Assembly: GCA_900544995.1 (NCBI GenBank)
Contig: UQXC01000034.1
Span: forward strand, 1 to 22,493
DNA: 22,493 nucleotides
From: an uncultured Collinsella sp.
Lineage (GTDB): Bacteria; Actinomycetota; Coriobacteriia; Coriobacteriales; Coriobacteriaceae
Direction of reading: 5' to 3'
Every line of letters begins with the position of its first letter. Positions within the stretch are counted from its first letter, which is position 1. Below, piece by piece: positions 1 through 8,832 of the stretch. Position numbers and translations under genes: made by a program. The notes under the pieces were generated by a model. That model was given only the letters and a program-made list of their open reading frames with translations, searched no databases and was not told the origin of the DNA.

Positions 1-1329
1 AAGGCCAAGCGGGGCGGAGGCGACGATAGCACCGGCGGCCGAGCCACGGCCGGGACCGACGCCGATGCCGTTGTCCTTGGCCCATTGCACGTACTCGGCG
101 ACGATCAAAAAGTAGGCGGCAAAGCCCTTGTCGCAGATGACCTTGTATTCGTACTCAAAGCGCTCTTTGATGTTGACGCCACAGATCTCGCGCGTGGCCC
201 AGTCGTCACCGTAGTGTTGGCGCAGGCCCTTCTCGCACTCGCGGCGGAACTGGCTCTCGTGCGTCTCGCCGGGATCGAGCAACGGGAAGCGCGGCAGGAT
301 GATGGAATCCCAGTCCAGCTCCACATAGCACTTGTCGGCAATCTCGAGCGTGTTGTCGCAGGCCTCGGGGCAATACGGGAACATCGCCCGCATCTCCTCC
401 TCGGTCTTCATGTAAAACTCCGAGCCGGTCATGCGCATGCGGTTGGGGTCGTCGACCTTGGCGTTCATGCCAATGCACATGATGACGTCCTGCACGGGCG
501 CGTCCTCGCGGCGCAGGTAGTGGAAGTCGTTGGTGGCGATGACCTTGACGCCCACCTGCTTGGCGATGTCGATGAGCGTGCGGTCCATCTGCTCGTCGGT
601 CAGGCCGTTGTCGGTGGTGATGCCGTGTTCCTGGATCTCGATATAAAAGTCGTCGGGCTCGAAGGTGTCACGGAAAGTCTCGGCCCACTTGATGGCGCCC
701 TCCATATCACCGCGGTCGATGTACTTGGGAATGATGCCGGCGATGCAGGCGCTGGTGCAGATCATGCCCTTGGCATGGCGGCGCAGGTTGTCGAGCGTCA
801 CGCGCGGCTTGTAGTAAAAGCCCTGCACGGCGGCCTCGGAGACCGTCTGCATCAGGTTGACGTAACCCTCCTGGTCCTTGGCCAGAAGGATCATGTGGTA
901 GAGCTCGGGCTTATGGTCGCGGGCGAGCGTCTCGTCCGGCGTAAAGTAGACCTCGCAGCCAAAGATGGGTTTGATGACCAGGGGTGGCTTGAGCTCGTCG
1001 ATATTGCCCTTCTCGTCCCACATGGCCATGTCCTTCACATACTGGGCATGCTCGCGCGGGTTTTCCTCGGGATCGGGCTCCACCAACTCGTCGCGGCGAT
1101 CCTTTTCCAAGAAGGCCTTGTCGTGGCTCCAGGTTTTGTACTCGGGCGTGTTGTGGTTGACGGCGTCGCAGGCCAGCGCCAAGTCGGGCACGCCATACAT
1201 GTAGCCGTGATCGGTAATGGCCACGGCGGGCATGCCCAGCTCTACGGCGCGATTGACCATATCCTGGATACGGGTTGCGCCGTCGAGCATGGAGAAAACA
1301 GTGTGATTGTGCAGATGGACAAATGCCAT
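1..1329 (-). CDS. dnaE: DNA polymerase III alpha subunit, N-terminal 443 residues (partial)
   Basis: This is the catalytic subunit of the replicative DNA polymerase. The reverse-strand translation starts with an intact PHP-domain motif, FVHLHNHTVFSMLDG (residues 3-17), followed by AITDHGYMYG, FGCEVYF, YHMILLAKD and NDFHYLRREDA. Near the window edge it reaches the C-family polymerase motif VGPGRGSAAG (about residues 424-433). The reading frame is open to base 1, so roughly the last 700 residues, including the catalytic aspartates, lie outside. The ATG at 1329 is preceded by GGAG with 8 bases between. The HxHxH histidines of the PHP domain are kept, which in this family goes with a metal-binding and possibly proofreading PHP domain; E. 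coli DnaE has lost several of these residues. The next gene on this strand, addA, ends about 180 bases upstream, beyond a palindromic repeat, so dnaE probably has its own promoter. Identity is very secure; the PHP activity is inferred. Confidence 0.97.
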   Translation of the reverse strand, partial: MAFVHLHNHTVFSMLDGATRIQDMVNRAVELGMPAVAITDHGYMYGVPDLALACDAVNHNTPEYKTWSHDKAFLEKDRRDELVEPDPEENPREHAQYVKDMAMWDEKGNIDELKPPLVIKPIFGCEVYFTPDETLARDHKPELYHMILLAKDQEGYVNLMQTVSEAAVQGFYYKPRVTLDNLRRHAKGMICTSACIAGIIPKYIDRGDMEGAIKWAETFRDTFEPDDFYIEIQEHGITTDNGLTDEQMDRTLIDIAKQVGVKVIATNDFHYLRREDAPVQDVIMCIGMNAKVDDPNRMRMTGSEFYMKTEEEMRAMFPYCPEACDNTLEIADKCYVELDWDSIILPRFPLLDPGETHESQFRRECEKGLRQHYGDDWATREICGVNIKERFEYEYKVICDKGFAAYFLIVAEYVQWAKDNGIGVGPGRGSAAGAIVASAPLGL

Positions 1330-1375
1330 GTGATGAGCTCCGATGCGGGTTCGTGATCTTAGGGTTACGATTCTA
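1330..1375 (-). promoter_or_regulatory. Putative dnaE promoter and ribosome binding site
   Basis: On the reverse strand a -10-like TAGAAT lies at 1375-1370, about 40 bases before the dnaE ATG, and GGAG lies at 1341-1338. No good -35 hexamer stands 16-18 bases upstream, so this is a weak call made from the -10 match and its position. Confidence 0.3.
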
Positions 1376-1428
1376 CCGCACGGCGCGGACGGCACCCGAA
1401 CCTAGCCCAAACCCACACGGCTCCTATT

Positions 1429-1497
1429 GAGTTGCGGTGAAATAGTTCCCGCTTGGGCCACCTGGGCCGCAATACAGGAACTATTCCACCGCAAGTT
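1429..1497. repeat. Palindromic intergenic repeat, family A, copy 1
   Basis: Two 21-base arms (1429-1449 and 1477-1497) are inverted copies of each other with three mismatches, around a 27-base loop. The outer part of the left arm is AGTTGCGGTGAAATAG. The same 16 bases form both arms of a second element at 12572-12642. The element lies between addA (which ends at 1507, minus) and the start of dnaE (minus). It has no run of T after the stem on either strand, so it does not look like a standard intrinsic terminator. Confidence 0.85.
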
Positions 1498-1506
1498 ATC
1501 TGAGGA

Positions 1507-4500
1507 CTAGAAATTGTAGGTGACCACCTGAGGCTCGGCGGGTTCGACGAAGATGGTTGGATCCGGCTGCTCCACGCGGACGAACTTGACGGTCACGGCC
1601 TCAAAGCCCGCCTTGTGCAGGACATCCGAATAGACACGTGCCTGCAAGGCGTGCTTCTCGAGCAGCTGGTCCGGCGTCTCGTCCGGCGTGCCGCCCGTCT
1701 TGTAGTCGATGACCAGCGCGCATGACGAATCCGCCGGGTTCGTCGCCAAAGCGTCGATGGCGCCCTCGGCATAAGCACCGTAGCGAGCGATGTCCTCGTC
1801 CTCGCAGCCCAGTGAAAAGAACGGCACCTCGGCGCGAACGCACGGCCACGCGAGCAGGTCGGCACGAACAGCCGACTTGAGCCAGCGGTCCAGGGCAACG
1901 TCGAAGCGTTCACACTGCTCCGGCGTCAGGCACCACAGGCGCGCCAGCGCATCGGCACGCTCAGCGGGCAGCGCATCGGCACCCATCTCGATCAGCCACT
2001 GGCAGGCGGCATGGAACGCCGAGCCCAGCGCCATGGGGTTGCCGGCGGGCTCAACGGCGGCCACGTCTGCATCCGTCATCTCCGATCCATCCGACTCCGC
2101 ATCATCGCCGGCCTCGTCCATGGGAACACGCGCCTCGGCGGAACGATCTTCCGCCTCGGCATGGAGCGCCGCGGCGATTGACGAGTAGCTATACGAATCA
2201 CGCATCGGATACGGACAGATGCCCATGCGCACGCCCACTGCCTGGGGATACACAAGCTCAAACGAATCGGGCTTGGGGTCGGCAGGACCGGGAACGATTG
2301 TACTGGCCGAATCGTCGGCAGTATCTGTATCGACATCGCCGCGAACAAGCCTGCCCTCGGCATCCAGCGAAGCGTTAGCCTCAAACGCCTGCTCACCAAA
2401 CGTAAAGTCCGCCAGCGAGATGAGCTCGTAATCGCCCGGCTTGGAGTTGTCGAACACCAAACGGTCACTATCGAGCTGCGGCATGTCCAGGCTGCCGGTC
2501 GGCAGGATGCGGCGCAGCACGTCGTAGGTCAGATCGGTCTCGACATCGAAGGTCGGCGCCGTCACCTTGCCGCGGCTCACGCCGGCATCCATCGCCAAGA
2601 TCACCAGCTCGCGCGCTCGCGTCATGGCGACATAGAGCAGACGAGCCCGCTCCTCGAGCGAAAGCTGCAGGTCGTCGTTACGCAGGCGGGCAAATGCCTC
2701 GGCGGGAGAGCCCGTCGCGCATGCGTCCTCCATAAGCTCTGGCGGCAGCCACAGCGACGTGCCCTTGCCCTTAAACGCGTGTTCAAACTGCTTTTTGACG
2801 TCATCGCCCTTCACGAAGGTTCCGTCGGCAAGCTTAACGCCATCGAAGCGCGCCGGCAGCGCCACGACTTGCGCTCCGCCCTCGACGCGACCCATCTGTG
2901 CCGCACCGGACGATTTGCGCACGCCAAAACACTCGGCAACCGCCACGACCGGATACTCCAGGCCCTTGGACGCATGCACGGTCATGATGCGCACCGCGCC
3001 GTCGCCCTCCTCGTTGAGGGCGCCCGGGGCCTCCTTGCCCGCCAAGAAGCGGTCGAAGGCGAGCGCGATGGAGCGCGGAGAATTGCCGAGCTCGGCCTCT
3101 GCCTCGGCCACGGCGTCGAGCGCCTTGAGCACGTTGGCGGCAATGGCCTTGCCCTCGGGGCCGCGCTGCGCCAGACGCACGAACCAGCCGGAGGCATTGA
3201 CCACATCGCGCGCGATGGCGGCGAACGAATCGCGTCCCACGCGACGAAGCGCGTAGCGCAGCACCTCGCGGGCACGCGTCACGAGCGGCAGGTTCTGCAA
3301 ACCCGGCACATCGGAATCGCTCATGATGCCCACATCGATATTGCGGCGCGACGTCTCGCCCGTCTGCTCGTCGAGCTTGGTCGCCAGCGCCAGGAACTCC
3401 TGGGCGCCGAGTGCAAACATCGGCGAGGCCAGCAACGGCATAAGGCCTTGGGCCGTATCGGCCGGATTGGCGAGCGCGCAGACCAGGGCACGCACCGTCT
3501 GCACCTCGGCCGCCTGGGCAAAGACCGAGCCGCCTGCGATGACGCAGTCGAGTCCTTGGTCGCGGAAGGCCTGCGCGTAGACGCCGGCATTGGTCATGCG
3601 ACCCAGCAGCAGCACCATGCCGCCCTGGGGCTGGCCGGCATCGGCAAGCGCATGGAATCGCTCGGCGATCGCACGGGCCTTGGCCTGCGTGCGCTCCTGC
3701 ATACTGCCGCCGGCAACGAACAGCGCCTGGCGGCGCGAAGCCTTTGCCTTGAGCATGTCCTTGCGTTTGTCGCTCGGTTCAAGATCCAAGAACCCCTGCA
3801 TCAAACCACCGGTGTCGCCGTCAAAGACGCGCGCCACATAGCGCAGCACCTCGTCGTGGCTGCGGAAGTTGCGCACGAGTTTGACGAGCTCGCCGGCGGG
3901 AGCATCGGACGTGGTGACTGTCTCGGACGCCGTCGTCGAACCCACCTTGCGCTCCTGGCGGCGAAACACCTCGACCTCGGCACCACGGAAGCGATAGATC
4001 GACTGCTGCGCATCGCCCACGGTGCACAGCGCGCGTTCCCCCGTGCCCGTCAGGTATCGGATCAAATCGACCTGCATCTGATCGGTATCTTGGAACTCGT
4101 CGATCATGACCATCTTAAAGCGGCCCTCATAGGCAGCTCGAATAGCCGGGTAGTCGCGCAGCGCCTCGTACGCCATGCGCAGCAGGTCATTGTTATCGAG
4201 CGCGGACTGGTCGGCCTTGAGCGCACGGTACTCCGCCTCTACGGCACGGGCAAGCCCCACCAGCGCATCGAGCGCCGGGCCGCCGCAGGCAAGCACGATA
4301 TTGATAAACGCATCGGCGGCCTCGGCCTTGAGTAGCTCCACCTGCTCCTTAGGAAACGCCTTGCTCGCCCGAGGCATACTGCACGACATCATGAGTCGCG
4401 CCGCATCCTCCATGGTTTTGCCGCTCGCCTCAAACGCGTCGATGGCGTCGAGTGCCACCTGCGCTTTCTCGGTCGTGGCCTTGCTTGCGCCCAGCGCCGC

Positions 4501-5139
4501 ACGATAGGCATCGGCAAGCGCCGAGGTGTCGGCCTGGCCGCGCGCCACGCACACATCGTCCATGCCGCCCGGAAGCTGGCTCGATAGCTCCAGCAAGTCG
4601 CGCACCAGGCCTTTGATGGTGGTACCGGCGCCAAACGTCCCGCCCTCGCCCGCCATGGGATACCAGGCGTAGAGGGCCTTAAGCGAAGTGGCGAGCTCGG
4701 GCGCGGCATCGGGCGCCGTCGCGCGCCCCAGCACATGCTCGACAGCCTGATCCATAAGCTCATCGGTATCGGTAAGCACCGTGAACTCGGGGTCGATGCC
4801 CAGCTCCAGCGCATGCGCGCGCAGGATACGCGAGCACATGCCGTGAATGGTCGAGATCCAAGCGTCGTCGACGGTCAGGGCCTCCTCGTCCATACCCTCT
4901 TCGATAAGCGCACGGCGCACGCGGTCGCGAATCTCGGCCGCGGCGTCTTTGGTAAAGGTAATGGCGAGCACCTGGTCCAGATGCTCGACAAACGGACCGG
5001 ATTCGGGCGAGAGCGCATAGACGATGCGGCGCGTGAGGGTAAAGGTCTTGCCCGAGCCGGCACCTGCCGAGACAAACAGCGGGCGGTCGAGCGTTTTGAC
5101 GACTTGCAGCTGTTGCGGCATCAAGGTCGAAAGATCCAT
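1507..5139 (-). CDS. addA: ATP-dependent helicase/nuclease subunit A (AddA)
   Basis: AddA is the motor of the AddAB complex, which unwinds and degrades DNA ends to start recombinational repair, the role RecBCD has in enterobacteria. The 1210-residue length is usual for the family. The UvrD-type superfamily 1 motifs are present: Walker A SAGAGSGKT (residues 24-32), motif II MIDEFQDTD (about 345-353), motif III GDAQQSIYRFRG (about 375-386), and a late YVAMTRARELVIL motif VI. The C-terminal PD-(D/E)XK nuclease is recognisable by VIDYKTGG (about 1143-1150). The ATG is 3 bases after the addB stop; an AAGGAGG sits inside the addB 3' end, 12 bases upstream, which indicates a coupled addB-addA operon. 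The mycobacterial AdnAB complex is the alternative, but the order and the AddB-like partner favour AddAB. Confidence 0.95.
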   Translation of the reverse strand: MDLSTLMPQQLQVVKTLDRPLFVSAGAGSGKTFTLTRRIVYALSPESGPFVEHLDQVLAITFTKDAAAEIRDRVRRALIEEGMDEEALTVDDAWISTIHGMCSRILRAHALELGIDPEFTVLTDTDELMDQAVEHVLGRATAPDAAPELATSLKALYAWYPMAGEGGTFGAGTTIKGLVRDLLELSSQLPGGMDDVCVARGQADTSALADAYRAALGASKATTEKAQVALDAIDAFEASGKTMEDAARLMMSCSMPRASKAFPKEQVELLKAEAADAFINIVLACGGPALDALVGLARAVEAEYRALKADQSALDNNDLLRMAYEALRDYPAIRAAYEGRFKMVMIDEFQDTDQMQVDLIRYLTGTGERALCTVGDAQQSIYRFRGAEVEVFRRQERKVGSTTASETVTTSDAPAGELVKLVRNFRSHDEVLRYVARVFDGDTGGLMQGFLDLEPSDKRKDMLKAKASRRQALFVAGGSMQERTQAKARAIAERFHALADAGQPQGGMVLLLGRMTNAGVYAQAFRDQGLDCVIAGGSVFAQAAEVQTVRALVCALANPADTAQGLMPLLASPMFALGAQEFLALATKLDEQTGETSRRNIDVGIMSDSDVPGLQNLPLVTRAREVLRYALRRVGRDSFAAIARDVVNASGWFVRLAQRGPEGKAIAANVLKALDAVAEAEAELGNSPRSIALAFDRFLAGKEAPGALNEEGDGAVRIMTVHASKGLEYPVVAVAECFGVRKSSGAAQMGRVEGGAQVVALPARFDGVKLADGTFVKGDDVKKQFEHAFKGKGTSLWLPPELMEDACATGSPAEAFARLRNDDLQLSLEERARLLYVAMTRARELVILAMDAGVSRGKVTAPTFDVETDLTYDVLRRILPTGSLDMPQLDSDRLVFDNSKPGDYELISLADFTFGEQAFEANASLDAEGRLVRGDVDTDTADDSASTIVPGPADPKPDSFELVYPQAVGVRMGICPYPMRDSYSYSSIAAALHAEAEDRSAEARVPMDEAGDDAESDGSEMTDADVAAVEPAGNPMALGSAFHAACQWLIEMGADALPAERADALARLWCLTPEQCERFDVALDRWLKSAVRADLLAWPCVRAEVPFFSLGCEDEDIARYGAYAEGAIDALATNPADSSCALVIDYKTGGTPDETPDQLLEKHALQARVYSDVLHKAGFEAVTVKFVRVEQPDPTIFVEPAEPQVVTYNF

Positions 5140-5142
5140 GGC

Positions 5143-8100
5143 CTACACGTCCCTCCTTACAAACGTTCCTTCGTGGTTATACGAGCAGCGCGCATGCGCG
5201 GCTTGCGCCGACGTCGGGTCGACAGCGGCGACGATGCCCGCCTCGAGTTCGCGCAAGCGCTCGGCGATGCCGGCCTCCACGCGGTCGAGCAGCGCATCGA
5301 AGTCCATGTTGCCGCCCTCGCCCGGAAAGCCCTTCTTAAGGCCCGGAATGCGGCCGTCGCCGCGCTCTTCCTCGAGCAACTCGGCACTTGCGGCACCACG
5401 CAGTGCGGGCTTGCCGCCCTTGGTCGAAAAATAGAGCGCCGCACGGGCATCTAGACCCAGCGCCCGGCGCATGGCCTGCGCGTAGATGAGTGTCTGGGTA
5501 TGGGGTGGCAGCCAGCGCGGATCGTCGATGGGGGCCTCGCCCGACTCCTCGTCGCGCACCGTGGGGTCGGCGAGCTTAAACTCCTCGACACCCGAACGAT
5601 GCTTGTAGTCAATCACCACAGCGCGGTTCTCGGCGTCCACATCCACGCGGTCGATGCGCCCGCCGAGCGGCCAGCCGGCATACTCGACCTGGAGCTCGTT
5701 GAACGCAAACTCCAGGTAGCGCGGCGCGAAGGGCGCGAGCGCCTCGGACTCGTAGGCGAGCACGCCCTCCAGTTGCGGCAAGATCTCGGCCGCCTGGCGC
5801 TCCTCCACTGGAGAGAGCGGCACCAGCGGGCCCTCGGTACCGCGCTTGCCGGCGTGCTCGGCCAGGGTCTCGGCAAAGACCTCGTGCAGCAGCTCCTTCG
5901 CGCGCGGCAGATTCATGGGCGTCACGCGCTCCATGCCCTCCTGCGGAAGACGTGCATGCAAGTGCTCCAGCACGTCATGGACAAAGTTGCCCTTCTCCAT
6001 GTTGCCAAAGCCCGCATCGATGGACTGAGGTTTGACGCGATACGAGACGAACCAGCACAGCGGGCAGGTGGAATAGGCCTCGATCTGCGAGGCGGACGTC
6101 AGGCGCGGCACGAGCGGCGCGTCCTCGCCCTCGCCATCGCGACGACGCAGGACCAAATACGGCACGGCCTCGGCACTCAGATGCTGAGGGGCTTCACAGG
6201 TCACGCGCTCGCGCTTGAGACCTTCGCCTGCCGCGGGATCGAAGTCCTTTACGATATCACCCTCACCCACGCACTTCGCCTTGTCGGCGCCAGCGGCCTT
6301 AGCGTCACCAGTGGTCTTAGCGTCGTCAGCGGCCTTGTCGGCGTCAGCTTCCCTAGCAGCTTCAGCGGCCTCGGCATGCGCCCGCAACTCGGTCCACACG
6401 GCAGCCGGGTAGCACTCGCGCGCTTGGCGATCGTGCGTCACGCGGGCAAGCGCAACCGGGCCGCGTGCCGCCTGCATCGCGTGACCAAAGCGCACGCGCA
6501 GCAGGGCCGCGGGCTCAAGCGTCACGCCCTCGCGACCAAGGCTCGCCGTCAGCGTAGCCAGCGGTCCCTCCTCGTGCGAGAGCGGATAGCTGTCCAGATC
6601 GACATCGGCAAACAGCACGGCATCGTAGCTGCCGGGGCGCAGAGCCGCCGCGTCGGCAAGCGAAGCAAAACGAACCTGGGCACGTGGCGCACGGTCAACC
6701 TCGTGGGTCTCGTAATCGTAGGCGGTGCTACGCTTGTCCACCTTGGTGCGAATGCCATCGAGCACGGGCACGGTCGCGGCCTGCGACACGTCGAGCGCGC
6801 GGGCGCCGTTCATAAGGATGTCGATGGCGTGGCGCAGCAGGGCTACCTCCGCCTGGCGACGGGCCTGGCCATCCAAGCTGCCCAGCGAGCGATCGGGCAA
6901 CGCCTCGGCAACGGCAAGCATGGCCTTGAGCGCCGTCACGGGCTTGTCACGCCACAGCGCCTGGAACACGTCCGAGACCACACACGGTACGTTCTTAAAC
7001 CAGTTATCGTCGCTCGCCGCCTTGCGCGCGCCCCTCACCTGGCCTTGGACACTCTGCAGCAGGCTCTTAACGCCCGCGGTAGTCTTGCTGCGCGAGAGAC
7101 GCATATTCTTATCGAAGGTACGGGCATTGACGGCATCAGCGCCCGAAAGCGGACTGTAGATCCAGTCGGTAAGCTCCGGCGCGGGCCACCACTCGGTCTT
7201 TGACGCCATGCCCTCATCGGCGGCCTTCATACGCTCGATCAGACCGGCAAGCGCCGCAAACTGCCTGCCCGCAATGGATTGGGAAAACGCCGTGAACTCA
7301 GCTGTCTCGGCGGCGATATGACGAGCCGCCAGACGAGAGGCGAGCTCACCGAACAGCTGGGGTGCCCGGGCAGAAACAACGAGCACGCGCACGGGGTCGG
7401 CGGGCGTTGCAGTAGTTTTATCGGCCTTGGACTCCTTGTGCGATTTCACCAACTTATCGATGGCGTCCGCATAAGCATGGGCACGGGCATGGGGGCCGGC
7501 GACCTCAATAAAGGCAGGCTGAGCGGCGGTCCCGCAAGCGGCATCAGACGCGACGGCGTCCTCCTCCAGCGGCGCGGCCCCAAACAGCACACCGCGGGCA
7601 TCAAATGCCGCGGCAAGCTCCTCGCGCATCGCCGCCTGCTCGCGGGCAAGCAGCACGACGACCTCTCCCCCATTGTTCGCCACGGCAGACAGCAGCTCGA
7701 GCAGACCGTGCGTAAACGACGTGATACCGCGCACGCATACGGCGCGGGTGCACGCCGGCAGGCTATCGGCCAGGGCACCGGCCATAATGTCGGCCGCCTC
7801 ACAGGGCTCGACCATATCTCGACGGTCCAAACCGCCCGCGTAGGCGCGCAAAAGCTCGAACACACGAGCCTCGGCATCGCTTTTTGGCTCCGGCTGGCAG
7901 TTGTCGCCACGGCATCGTTCGGCACCCGTCCCCGCCACACCCGGCAGCACGTCGCGGACCATGCGCGCGAGCATGCGCACCGTGCCCTGGCTGCGCGAAA
8001 GCGGCTGCAGATCGGCATCGTCGAGACGCGTGACCATGTCCGAAAACAGCATCTGGCGCTGCAGGTTGTCGACGAAACCGCGCCCGTCGCCCAAAAGCTC

Positions 8101-8313
8101 CCAAAGCGAGCGAAGCCACGATGTAGGCGTCTTGTAGTCAATACCCAGCGAAATCCCGGCTTCCGCCGCATCATGACGGCACAGGTCGAGCTCGGCAAAC
8201 GTTGGCGCCAGCAACACGGCACGCGCGTGGCGGGCAATAAGGTCGGCAAGCAGCGCCGACTCGGCATCGCTCAAATCCGTGCCGGCATTGGTGGTATAGA
8301 TTCGAACAGACAT
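5143..8313 (-). CDS. addB: AddB-like helicase-fold/nuclease subunit, without obvious Walker A and with reduced Fe-S cysteines
   Basis: This is the partner of AddA, encoded directly upstream in the same operon. AddB subunits have an inactivated helicase fold that reads Chi and a C-terminal RecB-type nuclease. The nuclease is visible here: IEAYSTCPLCWF, then GGRIDRVDVD and VVIDYKHRSG (about residues 899-908). The N-terminus has no GxGKT sequence, whereas B. subtilis AddB keeps a Walker A-like motif there. Known AddB nucleases end with a CxxC(x5)C that together with an earlier cysteine holds a 4Fe-4S cluster; here the C-terminus has a single cysteine (about residue 1043), so the cluster is probably missing or altered. 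Residues of about 640-683 form an Ala/Asp/Lys-rich, probably disordered linker. The ATG follows GGAGG by 3 bases. AddB by operon context and nuclease motifs; overall sequence is divergent. Confidence 0.85.
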   Translation of the reverse strand: MSVRIYTTNAGTDLSDAESALLADLIARHARAVLLAPTFAELDLCRHDAAEAGISLGIDYKTPTSWLRSLWELLGDGRGFVDNLQRQMLFSDMVTRLDDADLQPLSRSQGTVRMLARMVRDVLPGVAGTGAERCRGDNCQPEPKSDAEARVFELLRAYAGGLDRRDMVEPCEAADIMAGALADSLPACTRAVCVRGITSFTHGLLELLSAVANNGGEVVVLLAREQAAMREELAAAFDARGVLFGAAPLEEDAVASDAACGTAAQPAFIEVAGPHARAHAYADAIDKLVKSHKESKADKTTATPADPVRVLVVSARAPQLFGELASRLAARHIAAETAEFTAFSQSIAGRQFAALAGLIERMKAADEGMASKTEWWPAPELTDWIYSPLSGADAVNARTFDKNMRLSRSKTTAGVKSLLQSVQGQVRGARKAASDDNWFKNVPCVVSDVFQALWRDKPVTALKAMLAVAEALPDRSLGSLDGQARRQAEVALLRHAIDILMNGARALDVSQAATVPVLDGIRTKVDKRSTAYDYETHEVDRAPRAQVRFASLADAAALRPGSYDAVLFADVDLDSYPLSHEEGPLATLTASLGREGVTLEPAALLRVRFGHAMQAARGPVALARVTHDRQARECYPAAVWTELRAHAEAAEAAREADADKAADDAKTTGDAKAAGADKAKCVGEGDIVKDFDPAAGEGLKRERVTCEAPQHLSAEAVPYLVLRRRDGEGEDAPLVPRLTSASQIEAYSTCPLCWFVSYRVKPQSIDAGFGNMEKGNFVHDVLEHLHARLPQEGMERVTPMNLPRAKELLHEVFAETLAEHAGKRGTEGPLVPLSPVEERQAAEILPQLEGVLAYESEALAPFAPRYLEFAFNELQVEYAGWPLGGRIDRVDVDAENRAVVIDYKHRSGVEEFKLADPTVRDEESGEAPIDDPRWLPPHTQTLIYAQAMRRALGLDARAALYFSTKGGKPALRGAASAELLEEERGDGRIPGLKKGFPGEGGNMDFDALLDRVEAGIAERLRELEAGIVAAVDPTSAQAAHARCSYNHEGTFVRRDV

Positions 8314-8397
8314 GGTCCTCCGCTCAAACTGTTCGCAATAATCAATGTATCCATCCTACCCGCCCAAGCGGACAGATTTGCCCCACGCCAACAGATT

Positions 8398-8482
8398 TGA
8401 TCCCTTGGGGACGGAGGAAAACGGATCATCGAGGGGGTCAGTCTAACCCGGTGATCCGTTTTCCTCCGTCCCCAGGGGATCA
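8398..8482. repeat. Palindromic intergenic repeat, family B, complete copy
   Basis: Two 31-base arms (8398-8428 and 8452-8482) are inverted copies with one mismatch. Each arm runs from a TGATCCC end through GGGGACGGAGGAAAACG to CGGATCA. The 23-base centre contains GGGG and CCC tracts that could extend the stem. The element lies between the divergently read gap before addB and the terminator of the YerC-like gene. A single arm of the same family occurs at 20106-20129. As RNA it would be an extremely stable hairpin on either strand. Confidence 0.88.
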
Positions 8483-8510
8483 AAAAACCGCCCCCGGAAG
8501 AGCGGTTTTG
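8482..8510 (-). terminator. Rho-independent terminator of the YerC-like gene
   Basis: Read on the reverse strand, AAAACCGC (8509-8502) pairs with GCGGTTTT (8491-8484) across a C/G-rich loop. Uninterrupted T residues follow, corresponding to the A run at 8482-8487. It lies 23 bases after the YerC-like stop codon and directly abuts the family B palindrome. Confidence 0.85.
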
Positions 8511-8532
8511 TAAAATTCGTTTTTTGCGTGGC

Positions 8533-8832
8533 CTACTCGCCATCCTCCAGCTTAATGAGGATCTTGCGGTAGCCACCGTACTCGCCGTTGAGCGCCTTGG
8601 ACACACGGCTCACCGTGGTGGACGAAGCGCCGGTACGCGCCTGAACCTCGACATAGGGCTCGCCCTCGTCCAGGTAACGCGCGACCTGCAGACGCTGCGA
8701 TAGATCGCAAATCTCGCGCGGCGTGCAGATATCGGTCAAAAACGCTTGGATATCTTTCTCGTCGTCCAAAAGGCTAAATGCGTGGACCAGCTGCTTGACA
8801 TCAGGCTTGTCAAACATGTTCTCGATATTCAT
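8533..8832 (-). CDS. YerC/YecD family TrpR-related transcriptional regulator
   Basis: A 99-residue protein of the TrpR superfamily in the YerC/YecD subgroup, found widely in Gram-positive bacteria. The N-terminal helices (KQLVHAFSLLDDEKDIQAFL) and the TPREICDLSQRLQVARYL segment are typical. The DNA-binding helix-turn-helix is the stretch from about residue 57 to 80, with TGASSTTVSRVSKALN and then the characteristic GGYR. True TrpR binds tryptophan; for the YerC group the ligand and targets are generally unknown and nothing nearby shows them. The start ATG has only a weak GGTGAT upstream. The gene is monocistronic, with its own terminator at 8482-8510. Family assignment is firm, function unknown. 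Confidence 0.92.
   Translation of the reverse strand: MNIENMFDKPDVKQLVHAFSLLDDEKDIQAFLTDICTPREICDLSQRLQVARYLDEGEPYVEVQARTGASSTTVSRVSKALNGEYGGYRKILIKLEDGE

Noticed and set aside
85..1356. Long plus-strand open frame opposite dnaE
   Set aside because: The reverse strand encodes an unmistakable DnaE N-terminus; the antisense frame has no recognisable domain and results from high GC at third positions.
1429..1497. Family A palindrome as an ordinary intrinsic terminator of addA
   Set aside because: No T tract after the stem, and the arm sequence recurs 11 kb away in a different gap.
2779..4335. 518-codon plus-strand open frame opposite addA
   Set aside because: Opposite a complete AddA with all helicase motifs; its composition (His/Arg/Leu/Ala-rich, no motif) is that of a GC-driven shadow.
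5500..7203. 567-codon plus-strand open frame opposite addB
   Set aside because: No domain; lies wholly within the coding sequence of addB.
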